A stretch of 25,772 bases of DNA, taken from assembly GCA_021821185.1 (NCBI GenBank), contig JAKACU010000018.1:1-25772 (forward strand), read 5' to 3'. This document shows, piece after piece, positions 6,245 through 14,660 of this stretch. The DNA comes from Bacillota bacterium. GTDB taxonomy: Bacteria; Bacillota; Bacilli; Alicyclobacillales; SLC66. The notes beneath the pieces were generated by a model. That model made no database searches. It had not been told where the DNA came from and worked only from the letters and a program-made list of their open reading frames with translations. The position numbers and the translations under genes are program-made. Position 1 is the first letter of the stretch; the number at the start of each line of letters is the position of its first letter.

Positions 6245-7114
6245 ATGAAAATAGGTGTGAGTACGTATAGCCTTCATAAGTCACTTGAAAATGGCGATAT
6301 GACAGTGCCTTCTGCCATTCGCTGGATGGCGGAACGAGGGGCACAACACGTGGAACTCGTGCCGATTGGCTTTACTTTACAACAAAATCCATCCCTCATT
6401 GAGGAGATTCGCGAACAGGCAACGAAAAGTAACATCGATATTTCTAATTATGCGGTTCGCGGAAATTTGATCGTAAAAGATTCAGCTCAGTATGAAAAGG
6501 CGATTCAAGAACTGCAGGCGCAAGTAGACATTGCCCATCAATTAGGTGTGCACTTGCTGCGGCATGACGTGGCCTGGCGTCCCATACCTGAGACAGGTAT
6601 TACCCAGTTTGAAGAGGATCTACCGGGGATCGTGACTGCGTGTCAACGTATTGCTGATTATGCTGCAGAGTTTCACATCACAACGAGTGTCGAAAATCAC
6701 GGATTTTTTGTCCAAGCGAGTGATCGAGTCTCAAGACTAGTAGAGTTAGTGAACAGACCGAACTTTAGAACGACGATCGATGTAGGGAACTTTCTGTGTG
6801 TGGATGAAGATCCGGTAGCAGCTGTAAAGAAAAACCTCCCGCTTGCTTCGATGATTCATTTGAAGGATTTTTATGTACGCAAATCATCGTCTGTGCTTGG
6901 AAGAGGCTTTTTCGAGACTGTAGGCGGCCATTTCTTGCGAGGAGCAATTCTGGGCCATGGTGACATCGATTTGCCCGCTGTCATGCATGAGATCGTAAAG
7001 TCTGGATATGATGGTTATCTTTCTGTCGAATTTGAGGGTATTGAAGACGGACAAATGGGTACGGAAATCAGTTTGCAAAATGCTTTTACGTTAGCAAGAA
7101 GTGAAGAAAGGTAG
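6245..7114 (+). CDS. Sugar phosphate isomerase/epimerase, xylose-isomerase-like TIM barrel
   Basis: The 289-residue protein begins MKIGVSTYSLHKSLENGDMT. It carries the metal ligands of the AP-endonuclease-2/xylose-isomerase-like barrel: E150 (SVENHG), D179 (TIDVGN), H205 (MIHLKD) and E262/E264 (VEFEG). Such enzymes act as keto-sugar epimerases, isomerases, dehydratases or 3-keto-glycoside lyases, often beside Gfo/Idh/MocA dehydrogenases as here. I chose the ATG at 6245 because AGGAGGAGGG stands 6 bp before it; the in-frame extension to 6155 has no such site. First gene of the 14-gene operon, followed after 120 bp by dehydrogenase 1. The exact reaction cannot be told from sequence. Confidence 0.85.
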   Translation: MKIGVSTYSLHKSLENGDMTVPSAIRWMAERGAQHVELVPIGFTLQQNPSLIEEIREQATKSNIDISNYAVRGNLIVKDSAQYEKAIQELQAQVDIAHQLGVHLLRHDVAWRPIPETGITQFEEDLPGIVTACQRIADYAAEFHITTSVENHGFFVQASDRVSRLVELVNRPNFRTTIDVGNFLCVDEDPVAAVKKNLPLASMIHLKDFYVRKSSSVLGRGFFETVGGHFLRGAILGHGDIDLPAVMHEIVKSGYDGYLSVEFEGIEDGQMGTEISLQNAFTLARSEER

Positions 7115-7234
7115 TTTTTTTTCTACGAAATGGTGATTTTAACCGAAAAAAATATTTTTTATGAAGGAATAGTTCTCCTGATTGTCGAATGTACTTTTAA
7201 CACTAACATTAAGGCATTTGTTAGGAGGGGTTAT

Positions 7235-8248
7235 ATGGAGACAAGGCCGTTGCGTGTTGGCATTATAGGTGCTGGAGCCATTGCAGAACATGCCCATTTA
7301 CCGGGATATCATCAATTGTCTGGTGAAGTTGAGATTGCTGCGATTGCTGACATTGATCTTGCACGGGCACAATTGATGGCACACCAATTTGGCATACAAA
7401 CCGTGGTCACAGACTATAGAGAGTTGCTAGAAATGCCGAATTTAGATGCTGTTAGCATTTGTACGCCTAACGCATTACATGCAGAACAAACGGTCGCAGC
7501 TTTGCGTGCTTCGAAACACGTTCTTTGTGAAAAGCCAATGGCATTGAGTGTGGCTGATGCTGATTTGATGCACCAGGTTTCTACACAGACTGGGAAAATT
7601 CTCATGGTAGGATTCACTCATCGTTTCATGAAGGCCAATCAGTGGATTAAGAAACAATTGACTGATGGATTGATCGGTGATTTGTATTCGATTCGCGACC
7701 GGTTTTCTCATGAAGGTCCTTACCAATCTTGGAACGCAGTGTCCGATTGGTTTTATAAAAAGGAATTGGCGGGTGGCGGAGCTCTATTGGATATGGGCAT
7801 ACATGCTATCGATTTATTGCGCTATTTTGCAGGTGAGGTAACCGATGTCATGGGTAGGATTCATACGTATAAGCAGCCGATTGCCTCAGAAGATTATGCC
7901 ATCGGTATTTTAACATTTGAGAGTGGGTGTACCGGGTATTTCGAAGTTGGTTGGATGAGCAAACCGGGGTTTACAGGGATTGAAATCTATGGGTCTAAGG
8001 GCACGATTCTATATGACTATCAGACGGTCAAAGTTTACACACAGGAGGGGGATCAATCCTACTGGAAAACGCCTATTGGGATTGGAGGAGGTGGTTGGAA
8101 TCAGGAAATTGAATATTTTGTGCGCTTAGTACAAGGGAAAAACGTCGAACCGATTCTTTCGGTGCGTGATGGACAAGAGGCTGTGCGTATCGCCATGGAA
8201 CTATATTTAGATCACTACCAACGAATCGGAAAAGGGGTGTCAATGTGA
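7235..8248 (+). CDS. Gfo/Idh/MocA-family NAD(P)-dependent sugar dehydrogenase 1
   Basis: This 337-residue two-domain oxidoreductase has the Rossmann motif VGIIGAGAIAEHAH (residues 8-21), an acidic dinucleotide-ribose-binding residue in IADID (37-41), the EKP motif with catalytic Lys (CEKPMAL, 99-101), and GGGALLDMGIHAID (180-193) with the catalytic His190. The family oxidises or reduces a ring hydroxyl or keto group of sugars, inositols and glycosides. The ATG at 7235 follows TTAGGAGGGG; the longer frame from 7130 is poorer. Its TGA overlaps the GTG of the solute-binding protein by four bases, tying the enzyme to import. Confidence 0.92.
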   Translation: METRPLRVGIIGAGAIAEHAHLPGYHQLSGEVEIAAIADIDLARAQLMAHQFGIQTVVTDYRELLEMPNLDAVSICTPNALHAEQTVAALRASKHVLCEKPMALSVADADLMHQVSTQTGKILMVGFTHRFMKANQWIKKQLTDGLIGDLYSIRDRFSHEGPYQSWNAVSDWFYKKELAGGGALLDMGIHAIDLLRYFAGEVTDVMGRIHTYKQPIASEDYAIGILTFESGCTGYFEVGWMSKPGFTGIEIYGSKGTILYDYQTVKVYTQEGDQSYWKTPIGIGGGGWNQEIEYFVRLVQGKNVEPILSVRDGQEAVRIAMELYLDHYQRIGKGVSM

Positions 8249-9984
8249 ATATCAAAGTCAAAAAGACGGTTTCTGTACTGTCGGCAAGTCTTATGACGTT
8301 GATGATGATGGGTTCGTTTTCTATTGCTTCAGCAGCGCAAAGGACAAGTGCTGCCAGCTCAACGGGGACATTTACCTTCTATACAATCGATGACATGGTG
8401 GGTTTTGATCCTGCGATTTTCTCATGGGATGCACGACAAGATGAACTCGGTATTTTTGAAGGATTGGTGCATTTTGGGCCTAATTTCAAAGTTGTCCCGG
8501 CGATTGCAACGCATTGGACTACAAAGGGCAATGTATGGACGTTTTATTTGCGAAAAAATGCACGGTTCTCCAATGGAGACCCTGTAACTGCACCCGATTT
8601 CGTCTACTCGATGCGACGAGCAATCAATCCAGTCACAGCCCAATTGGTAAAACACCAGTCTAGCTATTTGGGTGATGTACCAATCAAAAATGCTAACCGC
8701 ATCGTCGTAGGGTATCCTGTTAATTCCCTTGGTGTCAAAGCGATCAATAATTATACACTGCAAATCACACTTTCTCAACCTGATCCCAGTTTGTTAACGC
8801 AATTGGCAACCGATATGTGGCAATTACCAGTCGATCCTAAGGTCGTTTCGGGAAAAAATGAATCGATTTGGACCAATCCGGCCACGGTCGTTTCAGACGG
8901 CCCCTATATGCTGTCTTCTTACACACCAGGGACAGACGAGATACTCGTTCCCAATCCTTACTACTATGGGAAAGTACCTTTAAAACAAATTCATGTGCTT
9001 GCTTCAAAAAGTGGTGCGTCAGAATTATTGCCGTTTGAAAACAACCAGTCGGATATGGCAATTCTTAATCCTCAAGACGTCCCTGCGGTTAATGCAAATT
9101 CTACATTAAAAAACCAACTGCAACACGTGCAAACCGCAGTCAATTACACACTTCAAGTTACACCAAGCCTAAATTCGGCACTTCAAAACCTGAAGGTTCG
9201 CCAAGCATTTGCAGAATCGATCAATAAAGAGGCAATTGCTAAAAGCGTTCTTTTAGGTACCGGGGTGCCTGCTTACGATGGCAAAGTTACTACTTGGATG
9301 GCTCCGTGGATTGCGCAAGATGGATTGCAATACAATCCTACGAATGCGCAGAAGTTAATGCAAGAAGCAGGTTATCCTGGCGGAAAAGGATTCCCGACCG
9401 TACGCATCTTGACGGCCAGCCCCGATAAAGTGGCTGAAGCAATTCAACAGATGTGGGAACAAACGCTTGGTGTCACCGTAGATCTGCAAGAGGTGTCGTG
9501 GAATGTGTATGTATCGCAGTTAAATCAGGTTCTTCCGGCGAATGAAGTTGGTTTTACACAATATGGACAATACTCCCAATTCCCGAGTTGGAAGTCATTG
9601 ATGCCTACAACACTTGCTGGTCTCCCTGGTTTTACCAATGTTCCGCGTTGGTCGCTTAGTGGCTCTGATGCTACCAAACTGGAACAAGTGATAACAAGCC
9701 CCATGGATCCATCGGAAAAGAATTATCTAGAATCGCAATTGATTGCTAAAGATGAGCCAATGGCTGTGCGTTCAGTAATGAAAATAGGTGTAAAAGCATT
9801 ACAGACGAACAATGTAAGTCTTATGAAGCAGTACATCATTGCAAAGAACCATCTTGCTTATGTGTTGCCTGTCTACACAGTGAACAATGCGATATTACTA
9901 CGCTCGAATGTCCATGGCTACTTTCCAATGCGGATGTGGTTGGTAACGCCACCTGTGTGGTTAGGTGACATCTCGGTGAAATAA
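8245..9984 (+). CDS. ABC transporter solute-binding protein, family 5 (peptide/opine/sugar)
   Basis: The 579-residue protein starts with a basic n-region (NIKVKK), a hydrophobic core and ASAAQ around residues 28-32, a signal-peptidase-I-type signal. No lipobox cysteine is present, which is unusual for a Gram-positive binding protein. The mature part has SBP_bac_5 hallmarks: FDPAIFSWDARQDELGIFEG, WTFYLRKNARFSNGDPVTAP, DFVYSMRRAINP, and LKVRQAFAESINKEAIAKSV. Family members bind di- and oligopeptides, nickel, opines or sugars. The operon's enzymes argue for an amino-sugar or glycoconjugate ligand. GTG start with 4-bp overlap to dehydrogenase 1. Confidence 0.93.
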   Translation: MNIKVKKTVSVLSASLMTLMMMGSFSIASAAQRTSAASSTGTFTFYTIDDMVGFDPAIFSWDARQDELGIFEGLVHFGPNFKVVPAIATHWTTKGNVWTFYLRKNARFSNGDPVTAPDFVYSMRRAINPVTAQLVKHQSSYLGDVPIKNANRIVVGYPVNSLGVKAINNYTLQITLSQPDPSLLTQLATDMWQLPVDPKVVSGKNESIWTNPATVVSDGPYMLSSYTPGTDEILVPNPYYYGKVPLKQIHVLASKSGASELLPFENNQSDMAILNPQDVPAVNANSTLKNQLQHVQTAVNYTLQVTPSLNSALQNLKVRQAFAESINKEAIAKSVLLGTGVPAYDGKVTTWMAPWIAQDGLQYNPTNAQKLMQEAGYPGGKGFPTVRILTASPDKVAEAIQQMWEQTLGVTVDLQEVSWNVYVSQLNQVLPANEVGFTQYGQYSQFPSWKSLMPTTLAGLPGFTNVPRWSLSGSDATKLEQVITSPMDPSEKNYLESQLIAKDEPMAVRSVMKIGVKALQTNNVSLMKQYIIAKNHLAYVLPVYTVNNAILLRSNVHGYFPMRMWLVTPPVWLGDISVK

Positions 9985-9991
9985 CATCCAT

Positions 9992-10031
9992 GGAGGAGCG
10001 CTCTTGCGCAGCCTATGCGAAGCGCTCCTCC
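9992..10031 (+). repeat. Strong intercistronic hairpin between binding protein and permease genes
   Basis: GGAGGAGCGCT (9992-10002) and AGCGCTCCTCC (10021-10031) are perfect 11-bp arms around an 18-nt loop, which contains a further CGCA/TGCG pair. No T-tract follows. It most likely protects the 3' end of the upstream message or attenuates read-through, giving more binding protein than permease, as is common in ABC operons. Confidence 0.7.
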
Positions 10032-10080
10032 AACATCACGGAATTAAGCAAACCCGGATAAGAAAAGGGGTGGCTAACCA

Positions 10081-11046
10081 TTGTTGCGTTTTATAGGATA
10101 TCGCGTGATGTACATGTTTATAGCATTTTTAAGCATATCCCTCGTTACGTATCTCTTGATGAAGGCTGCTCCAGGAAGTTTTCTAAGTATGAATTTTCAG
10201 GCAGGTGGCGTCTCGCAAGTTGCGGGAGGATTTGGTGTCACGCCGCAAGTGATGCAAGCACTGGTCTCGTATTATCATCTCAACGATCCTTGGTATGTTC
10301 AATGGTGGTATTACGTCAAGGGCTTTCTAACATGGCATATGGGAACATCGTTTGAATTTCCAAGCACGCAAACGCAAGTCATCATTGTTCGAGCATTCCC
10401 GTTTTCCATCAAACTTGCATTGATGGCTGTGGCGACAGCATTGATCATTGCAATTCCGCTTGGTGTGGTGGCTGTGATTCGAGAAAATGGCTGGATGGAC
10501 GTTTCAATTATGTTTGTAGCCATGATCGGAACATCGTTACCGTCTTATGTAGTGGCTGTATTATTGATCGTTATTTTTGCTCTGTGGTTGCATTGGTTGC
10601 CTGTGATTGGCTATACGCAGTGGCAGAATTTTGTACTGCCAGTATTTTCATTAGCGATACCGATGGTTGGTTCTATGTCTCGGTATTTGCGAAGTAGTTT
10701 GCTTGATAGCCTTCACAGTGATTATATCAACGGAATTCTGGCAAAGGGTGGGTCGATGCGTAATGTTATCTTGTCCCATGCACTGCGTAATTCATTGATT
10801 CCTCTTGTTACCGTTGTCGGACCGCTTCTCGCAGGACTCATGACCGGTACCGTATTTATTGAGCAGATGTTTAACCTACCTGGATTGGGGCATTATTTCA
10901 CGGCTGCAGCGAGTCAATCTGACTATCCGGTTATTATGGATTCCACGTTGCTATACGCGACCGTTATTTTAGTGATGAATTGGCTCGTTGATCTTACGTA
11001 TGGCGTATTGGATCCGCGCATCAGGCGGTCCTACGGGAAGGAGTAG
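10081..11046 (+). CDS. ABC transporter permease, OppB/DppB type
   Basis: The 321-residue membrane protein begins MLRFIGYRVMYMFIAFLSIS, the standard N-terminal helix of OppB/DppB permeases. It has about six membrane segments and the cytoplasmic EAA loop DYINGILAKGGSMRNVILSH ALRNSLIP, which docks to the ATPases. The ending FIEQMFNLPGLGHYF and LVDLTYGVLDPRIRR is diagnostic. The start is TTG at 10081, preceded by AAAAGGGGTGG. It pairs with the OppC-type permease 6 bp downstream. Confidence 0.92.
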   Translation: MLRFIGYRVMYMFIAFLSISLVTYLLMKAAPGSFLSMNFQAGGVSQVAGGFGVTPQVMQALVSYYHLNDPWYVQWWYYVKGFLTWHMGTSFEFPSTQTQVIIVRAFPFSIKLALMAVATALIIAIPLGVVAVIRENGWMDVSIMFVAMIGTSLPSYVVAVLLIVIFALWLHWLPVIGYTQWQNFVLPVFSLAIPMVGSMSRYLRSSLLDSLHSDYINGILAKGGSMRNVILSHALRNSLIPLVTVVGPLLAGLMTGTVFIEQMFNLPGLGHYFTAAASQSDYPVIMDSTLLYATVILVMNWLVDLTYGVLDPRIRRSYGKE

Positions 11047-11052
11047 GCGGCT

Positions 11053-11946
11053 ATGATAGACCCATTTCAAGTAGTAGGTGAATCATCAAACACAAAGCTC
11101 AAGCGTAGATCGATGGCTACCCTGATTTGGAGTCGCTTGCGTAAAAATAAGGTGGCCGTAATTGGTGGTAGTTTTGTACTATTTCTAATCCTATGCGCTA
11201 TTTTTGCACCGTTGATCGCCCCCTATCCGTATACGCAAGCTGATTTCCTCGCGACTTATCAGGGGCCATCTTGGCAACATTGGTTCGGAACGGATGAATT
11301 AGGAAGAGATATGCTCAGTCGCCTGTTATACAGTTTGCAAACTGCTTGTGTAATTGGGTTCGGTGCTGAACTAGTAGAAGTGACATTGGGATTATTTTTG
11401 GGGGCGATAGCCGGTTACGCAGGAGGCCTTGTTGATGCTATTCTCATGCGGATTGTGGATGTTGTGTATGGTTTCCCCAGTCTGTTGTTTAGCATAGTCC
11501 TCGTCGTGATGTTGGGGCACTCTGTATTTGCTATTCTCATCGCTGTAGCTGCAACGAGTTGGGTTGGTATGGCAAGACTTGTTCGTGGACAGGTAATGGT
11601 GATCAAGGAGTCGGATTATATTAGTGCGGCACGTGGATTGGGGGCCACATGGTGGCAGATTCTGAGACGGTATGTCATTCCTAATTCCTTGGGGCCGGTC
11701 GTCGTTGCTATCACGTTTGGAATTCCAGCTAACATGATGGTTGAGTCTGCACTGAGTTTGCTGGGGCTTGGTGTCGAACCGCCCACACCAAGTTGGGGTG
11801 CACTGATTTCCAACGGACAAACCAGTCTATTTTCGTTTCCTTATCTGCTGATTTTTCCAACAGTAACCTTTGCACTCACCCTCTTAAGTTTTACGTACTT
11901 GGGCGATGGATTGCGCAACGTGTTTGACAGTAAGAGCTTACGCTAA
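11053..11946 (+). CDS. ABC transporter permease, OppC/DppC type
   Basis: The 297-residue protein has the OppC N-terminal signature, a cytoplasmic segment followed by IWSRLRKNKVAVIGGSFVLF, then HWFGTDELGRDMLSRLLYS. The EAA loop is DYISAARGLGATWWQILRRY VIPNSLGP, and SALSLLGLGVEPPTPSWGAL is the conserved late motif. Together with OppB it forms the translocation channel. The gene follows OppB by 6 bp and precedes the first ATPase by 16 bp. Confidence 0.92.
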   Translation: MIDPFQVVGESSNTKLKRRSMATLIWSRLRKNKVAVIGGSFVLFLILCAIFAPLIAPYPYTQADFLATYQGPSWQHWFGTDELGRDMLSRLLYSLQTACVIGFGAELVEVTLGLFLGAIAGYAGGLVDAILMRIVDVVYGFPSLLFSIVLVVMLGHSVFAILIAVAATSWVGMARLVRGQVMVIKESDYISAARGLGATWWQILRRYVIPNSLGPVVVAITFGIPANMMVESALSLLGLGVEPPTPSWGALISNGQTSLFSFPYLLIFPTVTFALTLLSFTYLGDGLRNVFDSKSLR

Positions 11947-11962
11947 AGGAGATGGACACGCC

Positions 11963-12952
11963 ATGAATGCCCTACTGGAAGTTAGCAAGTTGCAGGTGCA
12001 GTTTCACCGCGATGGTGGCATCTCCCGGGCGGTCAACAATGTTTCTTTCACCGTTTTGCAAGGGCAGTCGCTTGGTATCGTTGGTGAGAGTGGAAGTGGC
12101 AAGAGTGTCACCATTAAGGCTGTGATGAGATTGTTGCCAAAACATGCACGAATTGAGGGTGAGAAATTAACGTTTTTAAATCAAGACATCCTTGCACTCA
12201 AAGAAGGAGCCATTCGGCATTTGCGTGGTCGGCAGGTGGCTATGATCTTTCAAGATCCACATGCCTACTTGAATCCTACAAAAACGATTGGCTCACAATT
12301 GGTTGAACCGCTTTTGTTTCATAGACTTGCCACCAAACAGGAAGCGAAACAACGAGGCATCGATATGCTGCGACAAATGGGTATTCCAAGTCCTGAGCTG
12401 CGTTATTCCCAATATCCCTTCGAATTTAGCGGTGGTATGTTGCAACGCGTGATGATTGGGATGGCTTTAATTGCGCAACCCACATTGCTGATTGCTGACG
12501 AACCTACTACGGCGCTCGATGTCACTGTCCAGGCACAGATCCTAAAACTTTTAAAAAAAATCAAACAAGAACGCCAAATGTCACTGATCTTGGTGAGCCA
12601 TGATCTGGTCATTGCTGCAAACACCTGTGATGATATCATCGTCATGTATGGTGGGCAGATTGTTGAGAAGTTGCCTTCTCGCAAGCTTGTGCAAGAGAGT
12701 CGGCATCCATATACTCGTGGTCTGATCTCCTGCACACCGACGGTACATGGACCGCTTGCATTGCCTGACCCGATTGGTGGACTTCCACTAAATCTTCGAC
12801 AGCCATTGCCTGTAGGGTGCTTCTTTGCACCACGCTGTCCGCACCGGTTTGATCGCTGCACTGTCGAACAACCCAAACTTATAAATATGGGTAATGACCA
12901 TGAAGTTGCCTGCTTCCTCGTCCAAAACGTAATGGGTGGTGTCACCCAATGA
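11963..12952 (+). CDS. ABC transporter ATP-binding protein, OppD type
   Basis: 329 residues with Walker A GESGSGKS (41-48), Q-loop FQDPHAYLNP, ABC signature FSGGMLQR (155-162), Walker B LLIADE (175-180) and the switch His in LVSHDL. The C-terminal oligopeptide-transporter extension (GCFFAPRCPHRFDRC) carries the cysteine cluster seen in OppD/OppF proteins, some of which bind an iron-sulfur cluster. I chose the ATG at 11963 after AAAGGAGATGG; the frame open from 11906 overlaps the permease. The ATGA overlap with the next ATPase shows coupling. Confidence 0.92.
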   Translation: MNALLEVSKLQVQFHRDGGISRAVNNVSFTVLQGQSLGIVGESGSGKSVTIKAVMRLLPKHARIEGEKLTFLNQDILALKEGAIRHLRGRQVAMIFQDPHAYLNPTKTIGSQLVEPLLFHRLATKQEAKQRGIDMLRQMGIPSPELRYSQYPFEFSGGMLQRVMIGMALIAQPTLLIADEPTTALDVTVQAQILKLLKKIKQERQMSLILVSHDLVIAANTCDDIIVMYGGQIVEKLPSRKLVQESRHPYTRGLISCTPTVHGPLALPDPIGGLPLNLRQPLPVGCFFAPRCPHRFDRCTVEQPKLINMGNDHEVACFLVQNVMGGVTQ

Positions 12953-13941
12953 GTGAACAGTCACTTTTATCTGTTATAAGCATAACTAAGCAATTTTCGA
13001 GTCGTCAGGGCAAAATGAACGCTGTTGATAATGTGTCGTTCACGTTACAAAAGGGACAAAACTTAGGAATTGTTGGGGCGAGTGGCAGTGGTAAATCCAC
13101 CGTCGTGAAGTTGGTGCAACGGTTATTGCCAGTGACCAGTGGACACATTTATTTTAATGGGGTTGACATTACTACTATATCGGGTCGGTCCTTGCGATTG
13201 ATTCGACGCCAAATGCAATCTGTGTCGCAAAACCCTTATGCCTCTCTCTTTCCTAATAAAACGATTGGACAGAACATTGTAGAGCCACTGCTGATTCATA
13301 AGATAGGATCTGCTTCAGAACGTGTTAGAACTGCCCAACATTTGATGGAACGAGTTGGGGTACCGTCTGATCAGTTCTATGCTTTTCCGCATGAAATTAG
13401 TGGAGGCCAACAACAACGAATTTCCATCGCACGAGCACTCGCACTAAAACCGGAACTTCTCATACTGGATGAGGCTGTTTCCAGTTTGGATGTATCCATT
13501 CAAGCACAAATTTTACATTTGTTAGATGATCTCCGCCATGAATATGATTTGACCTATATATTTGTATCTCACAATTTGGCGGTTATACGTTTGATTTGCT
13601 CACAAGTGGCTGTGATGTTTTTGGGACGAATCGTTGAATTTGGGCCCATCGATGTCGTGTATGCTGCACCTGCACATCCTTATACTCGAGCCCTACTCGA
13701 GGCAGTGCCAGATTTTCACGAAGTGTCTGCTGCAAATGAGATGATGAAAGAGTCAGATCCGGCTCCTGCGATGGAACCACCAACTCCATATGATATGCCA
13801 AGTGGTTGCTGTTACCGTACCTTGTGTCCATTTGCTACCAACCTTTGTGCGCAAGATCAGCCGTCACTGCAAATGCAGCACGATGGAAGGCTTGTGGCAT
13901 GTCATTACTCGGAACTTACGACGGGAGGTGCATCGCGTTGA
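12949..13941 (+). CDS. ABC transporter ATP-binding protein, OppF type
   Basis: 330 residues with Walker A GASGSGKS (43-50), SQNPYASLFP at the Q-loop, signature ISGGQQQR, Walker B LLILDE and H-switch VSHNLAVIR. The C-terminal oligo_HPY region includes CCYRTLCPFATNLC with several cysteines. OppD and OppF form a heterodimer that powers import. The start ATG lies in the OppD stop (4-bp overlap), and its own stop overlaps the TTG of nanE (TTGA), so transporter and amino-sugar enzymes are translated as one unit. Confidence 0.92.
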   Translation: MSEQSLLSVISITKQFSSRQGKMNAVDNVSFTLQKGQNLGIVGASGSGKSTVVKLVQRLLPVTSGHIYFNGVDITTISGRSLRLIRRQMQSVSQNPYASLFPNKTIGQNIVEPLLIHKIGSASERVRTAQHLMERVGVPSDQFYAFPHEISGGQQQRISIARALALKPELLILDEAVSSLDVSIQAQILHLLDDLRHEYDLTYIFVSHNLAVIRLICSQVAVMFLGRIVEFGPIDVVYAAPAHPYTRALLEAVPDFHEVSAANEMMKESDPAPAMEPPTPYDMPSGCCYRTLCPFATNLCAQDQPSLQMQHDGRLVACHYSELTTGGASR

Positions 13942-14660
13942 ACGATTTGTTAAAAGCCATTCAAGGAGGCTTGATTGTTTCGTGCCAAGCATTGCCACAA
14001 GAGCCGTTGCATGGATCGGAGTTTATGGCAGCGATGGCGGTGGCAGCAGAAACAGGAGGCGCTGTTGGACTGCGGGCTAATGGCGTTCAAGATATTTGTG
14101 CGATAAAACGCGTAAGCAAATTACCGATTATCGGTATTTATAAACAGGAATATCCAGGCTATAACGTGTTTATTACACCAACCACGGTAGAAGTTGATGC
14201 TGTAATGAATGCTGGGGCAGACATGATTGCAGTCGATGCTACGTGTTTACCACGTCCGGATGGATTGTCTCTTGCACAGTTCATACAGGCGATTCGGACG
14301 CACCATAACACACTGATCATGGGAGATGTATCGACGCTAGAGGAAGGGAAAGCAGCCGCTGATGCGGGGGTGGATCTTGTTTCTACTACATTATCGGGTT
14401 ATACACCACACACTAAGTTTTCAACGGGTCCGGATTTTTTATTGCTACAGGAGTTGGTTCATGCGCTGTCCATTCCAGTGATTGCTGAAGGACGGATTGC
14501 AAAACCGGAGGAATGTATGCATGCCTTTCATTTAGGAGCTTTTGCTGTAGTAGTAGGAAGTGCAATCACGCGTCCGCAAGAAATCACGCGCCGCTTTGTT
14601 GAAGCAACAATTCGGTGGCAAGAAAGGCTGGAACATGGCCATGCTTGCAGTGGGAGTTGA
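13938..14660 (+). CDS. nanE: N-acylmannosamine-6-phosphate 2-epimerase
   Basis: The 240-residue TIM-barrel protein matches NanE throughout: LIVSCQALPQEPLHGSEFMA near the N-terminus, GGAVGLRANG, PIIGIYKQEYPGYNVFITP with the conserved lysine near residue 69, DMIAVDATCLPRPDG and PVIAEGRIAKPEE near the end. It interconverts ManNAc-6-P and GlcNAc-6-P, the entry of ManNAc (from sialic acid or other ManNAc sources) into amino-sugar catabolism. The TTG start overlapping the OppF stop gives the family's normal length; the in-frame upstream extension would lie inside oppF. The gene overlaps the following kinase gene by 26 bp. Confidence 0.93.
   Translation: MNDLLKAIQGGLIVSCQALPQEPLHGSEFMAAMAVAAETGGAVGLRANGVQDICAIKRVSKLPIIGIYKQEYPGYNVFITPTTVEVDAVMNAGADMIAVDATCLPRPDGLSLAQFIQAIRTHHNTLIMGDVSTLEEGKAAADAGVDLVSTTLSGYTPHTKFSTGPDFLLLQELVHALSIPVIAEGRIAKPEECMHAFHLGAFAVVVGSAITRPQEITRRFVEATIRWQERLEHGHACSGS

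Noticed and set aside
6245..7114. Sialate lyase (NanA) assignment for the TIM-barrel gene
   Set aside because: The metal-binding pattern (VENHG, DVGN, HLKD, EFEG) is of the xylose-isomerase-like barrel; the Schiff-base lysine motif of NanA is absent.
9992..10031. Hairpin as an intrinsic terminator ending the operon after the binding protein
   Set aside because: No T-tract; the permease genes follow in the same direction with a ribosome site and no new promoter that I can see.
12403..12945. Long open frame antisense to the OppD-type ATPase gene (180 codons)
   Set aside because: It lies entirely within a clear ABC ATPase gene, has no ribosome site or recognisable domain and an odd Ser/Cys/Arg-rich composition.
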